8,320 nucleotides of DNA from Dethiosulfatibacter sp. (lineage in GTDB: Bacteria; Bacillota; Clostridia; Tissierellales; Dethiosulfatibacteraceae). The notes beneath the pieces are model-generated. The model was given only the letters and a program-made list of their open reading frames with translations, searched no databases and had not been told where the DNA came from. Both the position numbers and the translations under genes were made by a program. The DNA lies in assembly GCA_030591825.1 (NCBI GenBank), contig JAUVAG010000030.1, forward strand, positions 1-8,320, written 5' to 3'. Positions 1 through 4,629 of the stretch are shown here, piece by piece; positions within the stretch are counted from its first letter, which is position 1, and the number at the start of each line of letters is the position of its first letter.

Positions 1-1
1 G

Positions 2-70
2 AAGGAAAGTTTCCTTAATCGCAAAACACCAACGCGAAAGGCAGATGCGATGTATTCATTACAACAATAA
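2..70 (+). CDS. Possible C-terminal tail of an unidentified protein (partial)
   Basis: An open frame enters from the left edge and runs 22 codons to a TAA at 68-70, ending in the residues RKADAMYSLQQ. It uses CGC, CGA and ACG codons, unlike the AT-rich noncoding DNA that follows, and this is the only hint that it is coding. The translated tail is not recognised as any family. It could equally be a chance open frame. The first bases (2-16) also form a 7-bp inverted repeat, AAGGAAA/TTTCCTT around one G, which may be incidental. Confidence 0.25.
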   Translation, partial: KESFLNRKTPTRKADAMYSLQQ

Positions 71-78
71 TTTAAATG

Positions 79-133
79 TTTGACATAATGTGTTGGATTC
101 AATATCAATATCGGATATACATATTGTGTCAAA
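79..133. repeat. Imperfect 14-bp inverted repeat with 27-nt spacer
   Basis: The left arm TTTGACATAATGTG (79-92) matches the reverse complement of the right arm CATATTGTGTCAAA (120-133) at 12 of 14 positions. Both exceptions become G-U pairs in a plus-strand transcript. Each arm contains a TTGACA hexamer pointing inward. On the plus strand TTGACA (80-85) is followed after 17 bp by TATCAA (103-108), a mediocre promoter with no plus-strand gene behind it. It could be an RNA stem-loop, a two-sided operator or a remnant of a small repeat. No function can be assigned from the sequence alone. Confidence 0.4.
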
Positions 134-193
134 ACAAATCAAATAGTAATGGATGCATCTGGGTTATGCATATTTTAACTTTCCTAAGCTATT

Positions 194-219
194 AAAAAAA
201 GAGAACTAAAGAGTCCTCT
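194..219 (-). terminator. Intrinsic terminator behind the flavodoxin remnant
   Basis: Read on the minus strand, AGAGGACT and AGTTCTCT (212-219 and 200-207) form an 8-bp stem with one G-U pair and a 4-nt loop, followed directly by a run of T (194-199). On the plus strand the wobble becomes an A-C mismatch, so the structure favours leftward transcription. It lies about 25 bp past the ancestral stop of the flavodoxin pseudogene (TGA at 244-246), as expected for the end of that transcript. Confidence 0.65.
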
Positions 220-243
220 AAATCGTTTGCCTAATCCCAAGTA

Positions 244-575
244 TCAAACCAATACAAGCTTCTTAAGTATTCTCTCATTGACTTCTTTTTCAAGCTTTTC
301 ATTACCTGCAAACTTGTTTGGCGATGCACTTGTCAAAGCATAGGAGTCATGAAATATATTTCATCATAGTCCTTAATGTCTTTCCAAGGATTTCCTTCAA
401 GCTTTGAAGACTTTTTATTAATAGCTTGAAACCCACTCTTGATAAATCCAAAAATTCCATTCCTATTCTTCTTTTCTACCAATTTAATTATTGCCGCATC
501 AATTTTCCCAGCAAGATACTTTGCTGCATATTCAGTATTTCCACCTTTTGAATAATACAAAATGCATTTTTTCAT
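244..575 (-). pseudogene. Flavodoxin-family protein, internally deleted pseudogene
   Basis: The start codon at 573-575 has a GGGAG ribosome-binding site about 10 bases upstream. The first 78 residues look like the N-terminal half of a flavodoxin: a hydrophobic strand ILYYSKGGNTEYAA (residues 5-18) carries the FMN-phosphate loop S-x-G-G-N-T, and DYDEIYFMTP (about 69-78) is the strand that normally leads to a Trp/Gly loop. That frame then stops at 333-335. Just past the MTP codons another frame continues with YALTSASPNKFAGNEKLEKE and ends at TGA 244-246; it has the character of a flavodoxin C-terminal helix. Roughly 60-80 residues of the middle, including the second FMN loop, are absent and the frame has changed. 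Intact relatives act as small one-electron carriers in the cytoplasm. The truncated product should not bind FMN properly. The family call is confident; the size of the deletion is inferred from typical flavodoxin length. Confidence 0.75.
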
Positions 576-616
576 AATATTTATCTCCCGTATAAACCTT
601 TGTTATATTGATATCC

Positions 617-639
617 CAATGAATAATTATTATTCATTG
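617..639. promoter_or_regulatory. Perfect 23-bp palindrome, Fur/PerR-box-like operator
   Basis: CAATGAATAAT (617-627) and ATTATTCATTG (629-639) are exact reverse complements around a single T. The inner ATAAT-T-ATTAT equals the core of the 7-1-7 box known for Fur-family regulators (Fur TGATAATnATTATCA, PerR TTATAATnATTATAA). The two outermost bases on each side differ from both consensus boxes. It overlaps the candidate -10 box of the flavodoxin gene, the geometry of a repressor site. Iron-responsive flavodoxin control is well known in bacteria, so a Fur-family regulator fits. A MarR- or TetR-type regulator is an alternative. Confidence 0.6.
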
Positions 640-658
640 TCTGTGCTTCTAACGACAA
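629..658 (-). promoter_or_regulatory. Candidate promoter of the flavodoxin gene
   Basis: On the minus strand, TTGTCG (653-658, 4 of 6 to the sigma-A -35 box) is followed after 18 bp by AATAAT (629-634, 5 of 6 to the -10 box). The -10 box lies inside the 23-bp palindrome. The predicted start leaves a leader of about 45 bases before the flavodoxin ATG. The gap to the upstream MFS stop is 98 bp, so some read-through from that gene is also possible. Confidence 0.4.
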
Positions 659-673
659 TTATAAATCTATAGA

Positions 674-1867
674 TTATGCTTTTCTATACATCATGAAACA
701 TGTCAATACCATTGCTATTACTAAGGGAATTATTAAAGCTCTTGTGGAATATATAAGTCCATTCACATCAGCAATACCACTGAAAAATATCATACTGATG
801 GAACCTATTCCACCGGGGATTCCCATAATTATTCCCGTTGCAAAGGACTGACTGTTTGGTATTATCTTATGACTCATCAATACACCTACAGTATTGGTAA
901 GGGATATGGAAAACCCAAGACTTCCCACTCCTATTGCAGCAATTGTGCTTCCACCAAAACCTATCATGGAAAGACTTCCTAAACTCGCTACCATTCCCAT
1001 AATAAAGACCTTCTTTTCACCAATCTTGTCTATGAGAATGCCTCCAAGCATGGTTCCCACCGGTCTTCCAAACAAATGCACAGTAAGAAGTACTGCTCCA
1101 TATATAAAATTCTTAACTATAAGAATCTGAATTCCATAGGTGACTATGAATCGTCCACACAATACCTTTATCAAACTTATATATATAAGAACCACAAGCC
1201 AAGACAAGTCTTTTCCCGACATGTTCAGCTTTACCTTTTCCTTTATCCTCGTTGAATCCTTGTCTTTACTGCTGTTCTCTTCAGTATCCAACATTACATT
1301 TTGAATGCCCAAATAATACATAATTACTGCTGCAATGCATCCTGGAATTATAAGATATACAAGCTTTTCAATTCCATAAGTACTGGCAATCCAAAGACCA
1401 ACTATTGATGATACCGTTGCAGAAAATCCTCCAACAGTCATGAATACCGACAATGAAGTACCCTTTGAAGTTCCGCCCAGTGCGACTGCCGTAGTGGATC
1501 CAAGGGGATGATATAGTGCTGATGCCGATGACCCAAGAGCCAAAACAATTACAAGGAGATAAAAATTGTTGACTATTCCTGAAATACTTATCCAAACCGA
1601 AATCCAGACTATTGAAAGTATAAGATGCCCGGGCTTTCCTCTCTTGTCTGATAAAAGACCAAATATTGGCTGAAAGAAGGATGCAAACACAAGCATTACT
1701 ATTGATAGTATTCCCTGCTGTGTAAGGTTAAGTCCAAGCTTCAAAGCAAAATATAGTGATATAGGTGCTATAAGCCCTGCAAAAAAATCATTTGTGAAAT
1801 GTCCCATTGACACTGCAATGAGTTGTTTGTAAGAGTTTTTCTTTGACGCATGGTTGGTTTTTTCCAT
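674..1867 (-). CDS. MFS transporter, fosmidomycin-resistance (Fsr)-like
   Basis: This is a 397-residue integral membrane protein of normal length for a 12-helix major facilitator, probably a proton-driven exporter of small molecules. Fsr-type features include GHFTNDFFAGLIAPI in the first helix (22-36), the QQG helix (50-52), FQPIFGLLSDKRGKP (65-79; MFS motif A between helices 2 and 3), and ASALYHPLGST (115-125), the family's helix-4 HP motif. A charged cytoplasmic loop follows at about 191-220, and a second motif-A-like GGILIDKIGEKK at about 275-286 marks the second half. The start is supported by AGAGGT (1874-1879) and an upstream promoter. The stop TAA (674-676) falls in a 12-bp palindrome, AATCTATAGATT (664-675). 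The reading frame is intact although the genes on both sides are broken. Fsr relatives export fosmidomycin in E. coli, but the substrate here cannot be read from sequence. Confidence 0.85.
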   Translation of the reverse strand: MEKTNHASKKNSYKQLIAVSMGHFTNDFFAGLIAPISLYFALKLGLNLTQQGILSIVMLVFASFFQPIFGLLSDKRGKPGHLILSIVWISVWISISGIVNNFYLLVIVLALGSSASALYHPLGSTTAVALGGTSKGTSLSVFMTVGGFSATVSSIVGLWIASTYGIEKLVYLIIPGCIAAVIMYYLGIQNVMLDTEENSSKDKDSTRIKEKVKLNMSGKDLSWLVVLIYISLIKVLCGRFIVTYGIQILIVKNFIYGAVLLTVHLFGRPVGTMLGGILIDKIGEKKVFIMGMVASLGSLSMIGFGGSTIAAIGVGSLGFSISLTNTVGVLMSHKIIPNSQSFATGIIMGIPGGIGSISMIFFSGIADVNGLIYSTRALIIPLVIAMVLTCFMMYRKA

Positions 1868-1901
1868 TACTTTACCTCTATGTCCATTTTAATTTCGCCT
1901 A

Positions 1902-1930
1902 AGTATAACAGATAAAATCATGCAATTCAA
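1902..1930 (-). promoter_or_regulatory. Candidate promoter of the MFS gene
   Basis: On the minus strand, TTGAAT (1925-1930) is followed after exactly 17 bp by TATACT (1902-1907, 5 of 6). A TGn motif stands directly before the -10 box (extended -10). The predicted transcript starts near 1895, giving a leader of about 28 bases with the AGAGGT ribosome-binding site inside it. This makes the MFS gene its own transcription unit, separate from the peptidase pseudogene. Confidence 0.55.
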
Positions 1931-1950
1931 TCAATAAATCATTTGCCCAT

Positions 1951-1999
1951 AAAAACTGCGCAAGTACTCAATACCGTCACTTCGATATCTTGTACTTGC
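1951..1999 (-). terminator. Long two-part hairpin with T-run behind the peptidase pseudogene
   Basis: Read on the minus strand, GCAAGTAC (1992-1999) pairs with GTACTTGC (1960-1967). Inside, GATATCG (1983-1989) pairs with CGGTATT (1970-1976) through two G-U pairs, leaving a 6-nt loop. After four bases (GCAG) comes TTTTT (1951-1955). Both wobbles become A-C mismatches on the plus strand, so the structure is built for leftward RNA. It lies about 95 bp past the peptidase stop and about 20 bp before the MFS promoter, consistent with a terminator. The two-tier shape and the 4-base gap before the T-run are slightly unusual, so a REP-like dispersed element is an alternative. Confidence 0.5.
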
Positions 2000-2093
2000 A
2001 ACCAGAAAAATAATTCCATTAAATATTGAAGCAATTAAATTCAAAAGTAGACAACTTTGTTAATACTACCCGATTTTACATTTTTTTCTGATA

Positions 2094-3203
2094 TTATAAA
2101 TCGAGCATTAGATAATAAACTAGTTTTGTTATGTTCACCAGCTCATTGATTTCTATGGATTCATCTGTTGTGTGGGCATTGTTGACACCGCAGCCAAGAT
2201 TAATGGTTTTAATCCCTTTTGTATTTAATACATTGGCATCACTTCCTCCACCTGATGGAGATGCGAAAGGCTCAACTCCAATCCGCTTACATTTTTCCAT
2301 TGCATATTTTACAATATCATCATTTTCATGAAAACAATATGGTTCATATGTCTTTTCAACATCTATATCTATTTCAGCACCATGCTAATCTGCCGCTTTT
2401 CTTAAACATACCACCAAATGGCTAGTCTGCAAATCAATCTTATCCTTGTCAAGACTTCTTACTTCCCCTACTATCCTTGCTGCCGGACTAACTATGTTTG
2501 CTGCACCCACAGCTTCAAAGGTACCAATATTTGCAGTAGTTTCTTCATCTATTCTCAGAAGGTTCATGGTGCTTATGGCATCTGCACCAGCCATTATTGC
2601 ACTTATTCCCTTTTCAGGAGCTATTCCTGCATGGGCAGGTTTTCCAGTTATTTCTGATACAATCTTGTTGTGAGCAGGTGCTTGAACTATTATCTTTCCA
2701 ACAGGTCCACTGCTGTCAATGACATAACACCTTTTCCCGATGATTCTATCATAATCCAGGTTTTTTGCTCCCCTCAAACCGACTTCTTCACTTATTGTAA
2801 ATATCATTTGTATAGGTCCGTGATCCGGATTCTGTTCCTTAATCAGCTTAACAGCTTCAACAATTGCAGTGATTCCCGACTTGTCATCACTGCCAAGAAT
2901 TGTATCTCCTTTGCTTTTTATCAGTCCCTCTTCAATTATAGGTTCAATATTTTTACCGGGTTTTACCGTATCCATATGACAACTGAAAATCAATGGTTCT
3001 GTTTCCATATTACCTTTCAGATAAGCATATATATTGTTTGCATCTGATCCCGCTTTGCTGCCTGCTTCATCCACTGATACTTCAGCTCCAAGTTCATCGA
3101 GATCGACAATAAGCTTCCTGTGAAAATCGCCTTCACTGCCGGATTCACTCGATATTTTCACATACTCCATAAATCTACTTACTATTTTTTCTTTATTAAA
3201 CAT
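2094..3203 (-). pseudogene. M20-family peptidase T-like metallopeptidase, interrupted by an in-frame amber codon
   Basis: One frame of 370 codons, normal for M20 peptidase T-like enzymes, runs from ATG 3201-3203 (GGAGGAG ribosome-binding site, 3207-3213) to a stop at 2094-2096. A TAG at 2385-2387 (codon 273) interrupts it. Before the stop are the two-zinc peptidase marks: SCHMDTVKPG (H76, D78), GSDDKSG (105-110, bridging Asp), SEEVGLRGAK (catalytic and metal Glu at 139-140), IDSSGP (D163), and the lid-domain KPAHAG (H191). After it, in the same frame, follow HGAEIDIDVEKTYEP, SPSGGGSDANV and NNAHTTDE, which carries the last metal-binding His (codon 344). The truncated product would lack part of the catalytic domain and that ligand. 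Intact relatives cleave small peptides or deacylate amino acids in the cytoplasm, which suits the divergent peptide transporter. A CAG-to-TAG transition is the simplest cause. A sequencing error, or a programmed amber, is possible but less likely. Confidence 0.85.
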
Positions 3204-3242
3204 AAACTCCTCCAGACAAATTTAATTACTTATTAAATGAAT

Positions 3243-3252
3243 CATATGCACA
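3243..3252. promoter_or_regulatory. CATATGCACA motif, half-copy of the operator near the operon
   Basis: This 10-bp sequence is identical to the right ten bases of the palindrome at 3572-3585. It lies 40 bp before the peptidase start codon. Its presence on both sides of the divergent region suggests a shared regulator. With only two clear copies, one of them half a site, chance is not excluded. Confidence 0.3.
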
Positions 3253-3487
3253 ATCCGCATAATTATATATTAACACAATTTGTCAATAGCCATATTTTTT
3301 ATTAAAATTCATAGGCAAAACTATTGATTTCAATATTCTTCATAACATTGAATGTACAATGTGTACACAGTGTTGCTTGTGCTTGCAATTCACACACATT
3401 ATTCCGCAAATTAAAATCATATAGTCTATATATCTTGATATTTCAATATTATATCATTATTGTAAAATGCCAGCAAAATACTTTAAA

Positions 3488-3518
3488 TATTGAATTCAAT
3501 ACGATTTCATAATATTAT
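3488..3518 (+). promoter_or_regulatory. Candidate distal promoter with a 14-bp palindrome on the -35 box
   Basis: TTGAAT (3490-3495, 4 of 6) and TATTAT (3513-3518, 5 of 6) are spaced by 17 bp. The -35 box lies within TATTGAATTCAATA (3488-3501), a perfect palindrome that could be an operator. A start near 3525 would leave a leader of about 120 bases before DUF1177. AT-rich DNA produces such matches by chance, so confidence is modest. Confidence 0.35.
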
Positions 3519-3571
3519 TGTTAAACATTTGAAATATTATGTGCATCAGTTAAGAAATGGAGATTCATCTG

Positions 3572-3585
3572 TGTGCATATGCACA
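3572..3585. promoter_or_regulatory. Perfect 14-bp palindrome TGTGCATATGCACA, candidate operator
   Basis: All seven base pairs are symmetric. It lies 59 bp before the DUF1177 start codon. A -10-like TACAAT (3609-3614, 5 of 6) lacks a recognisable -35 box at the proper distance. If that -10 is used, transcription starts near 3621 and the palindrome is centred near -42, the place where an activator substitutes for a -35 box. The TGTGC-N4-GCACA layout has the half-site spacing of Crp/Fnr-type sites but not their exact sequence. The first seven bases recur at 3540-3546 and the last ten at 3243-3252. The regulator is unknown. Confidence 0.5.
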
Positions 3586-3644
3586 TATCAATATTTCATT
3601 AAATTTAATACAATTTTATGTATATAAACACTAAGGAGGCACTA

Positions 3645-4568
3645 ATGCTACTGAAACAGGTTTTAGAAATTCATGACTTATTAGATAGATATGATGCTAG
3701 TGGAAATCTGGTTAAAGATTTTCTTATGGATCGTGGTGGTGAAGATATTACAGTTACTACCGTAGAGGGCGATAAAGGCAAAACAGACTTCATAAAAATT
3801 GTAATCAATGGTGAAGATGGCAAATCATCAGGTGGCAATACACCTACACTAGGCATCATCGGCAGACTTGGCGGTATCGGTGCCAGACCCGAGGTTAAAG
3901 GATTCGTATCAGATGGAGACGGTGCACTGGCCGCACTATCTGCTGCTTTAAAGCTTATAGATATGAAAGGACATGGCGATAATCTAAAAGGTGATGTTAT
4001 AATAACTACACATATTTGTCCCAACGCTCCTACTCAGGAACACTATCCAGTTCCATTCATGGGTTCTCCAGTAGATATGGATCAAATGAACAAGGTTGAA
4101 GTTATTGATGAAATGGATGCCATACTTTCAATAGACACAACAAAAGGCAATGAAGTTATAAACTGCAACGGCATAGCATTATCACCAACAGTAAAAGAAG
4201 GATATATTCTTCCTGTTAGCAACGATATGCTCGAAATTTCAAAGAGAGTCACTGGAAGACTTCCAAATGTATTTGCACTTTCTACACAGGATATCACACC
4301 CTATTCAAATGAACTTACTCATTTAAACAGCATACTTCAGCCGGCAATAGCAACAGATTCACCTGTTGTAGGAGTTGCCATCACAACAGAAGTAGCAGTG
4401 GCAGGATGTGCTACTGGAGCTTCCCATCCTTTAGATGTGGAAACAGCTGCTAGATTTGCAGTAGAAGTAGCAAAGGATTATTCAACAGATAAATGCAGCT
4501 TCTACAACGAAGAGAATTTCAAGAAACTTGTAGAAATGTATGGCGACTGCAAAAAGTACCAGTCGTAA
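3645..4568 (+). CDS. DUF1177 family protein
   Basis: This 307-residue protein is soluble, with no signal peptide or membrane segment, and resembles the uncharacterised DUF1177 family; its biochemical role is unknown. I chose the ATG at 3645 because AAGGAGG (3633-3639) stands five bases before it; an in-frame ATG at 3618 has no such site and would add nine residues. Notable segments are RLGGIGARPEVKGFVSDGDG (74-93), continuing into ALAALSAALKLI, then THICPNAPTQEHYPVPFMG (122-140), AILSIDTTKGNE (159-170), GIALSPTVKEGYILP (176-190) and CATGASHPLDVETAARFAVE (255-274). The order of these segments recalls the metal-binding loops of M20/M42 peptidases, but the usual HxD and EE motifs are not present, so this is a hypothesis only. 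It is the first gene of an operon with a peptide ABC transporter and lies opposite a broken M20 peptidase, which suggests a part in peptide use. Confidence 0.85.
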   Translation: MLLKQVLEIHDLLDRYDASGNLVKDFLMDRGGEDITVTTVEGDKGKTDFIKIVINGEDGKSSGGNTPTLGIIGRLGGIGARPEVKGFVSDGDGALAALSAALKLIDMKGHGDNLKGDVIITTHICPNAPTQEHYPVPFMGSPVDMDQMNKVEVIDEMDAILSIDTTKGNEVINCNGIALSPTVKEGYILPVSNDMLEISKRVTGRLPNVFALSTQDITPYSNELTHLNSILQPAIATDSPVVGVAITTEVAVAGCATGASHPLDVETAARFAVEVAKDYSTDKCSFYNEENFKKLVEMYGDCKKYQS

Positions 4569-4579
4569 AATATTGATAA

Positions 4580-4598
4580 TTAGCATTTTCAATGCTAA
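4580..4598 (+). promoter_or_regulatory. Small stem-loop between DUF1177 and the binding-protein gene
   Basis: TTAGCATT (4580-4587) and AATGCTAA (4591-4598) form a perfect 8-bp stem with a 3-nt loop, 11 bases past the DUF1177 stop and 31 bases before the next start codon. It is not followed by a T-run, so it is not a standard terminator. It may protect or process the mRNA, or weakly attenuate transcription. The stem is AT-rich and its effect would be small. Confidence 0.4.
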
Positions 4599-4629
4599 AT
4601 ATAAAAACATTTATTAAAGGGAGGAAACA

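Larger units (their letters stand above)
3204..3644. other. Gene-free divergent control region
   Basis: These 441 bp separate the leftward peptidase pseudogene from the rightward DUF1177/peptide-transport operon. The region is very AT-rich, and the short open frames in it (for example 3324-3512 on the plus strand) have no good ribosome-binding site or recognisable product. Apart from the promoter and operator candidates listed separately, it holds a 10-bp palindrome TGTGTACACA (3360-3369). It also has a 7-bp inverted repeat, TCAATAG (3283-3289) with CTATTGA (3321-3327). For leftward transcription, TTGACA (3281-3286) and TATAAT (3262-3267) are both perfect boxes on the minus strand but only 13 bp apart, too close for a normal sigma-A promoter. 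No tRNA, riboswitch or small RNA gene was recognised. Confidence 0.6.

Noticed and set aside
2385..2387. Amber codon as programmed pyrrolysine or read-through
   Set aside because: No sign of a pyrrolysine system in the window, the site is not catalytic in M20 peptidases, and a single CAG-to-TAG change is simpler. It cannot be fully excluded here.
3262..3286. TTGACA plus TATAAT as a peptidase promoter on the minus strand
   Set aside because: The boxes are individually perfect but only 13 bp apart, too close for a normal sigma-A promoter, so it is mentioned only within the region description.
3324..3512. Plus-strand open frame of 62 codons in the divergent region
   Set aside because: It has no ribosome-binding site, a composition like the AT-rich noncoding DNA, and no recognisable domain; it overlaps the promoter candidates.
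3618..3644. Upstream ATG extending DUF1177 by nine residues
   Set aside because: No ribosome-binding site precedes it, while AAGGAGG is ideally placed for the ATG at 3645, where the family-like N-terminus begins.
3671..4024. Minus-strand 117-codon open frame inside DUF1177
   Set aside because: It has no ribosome-binding site, a low-complexity Ser/Pro product, and lies opposite a clearly conserved protein.
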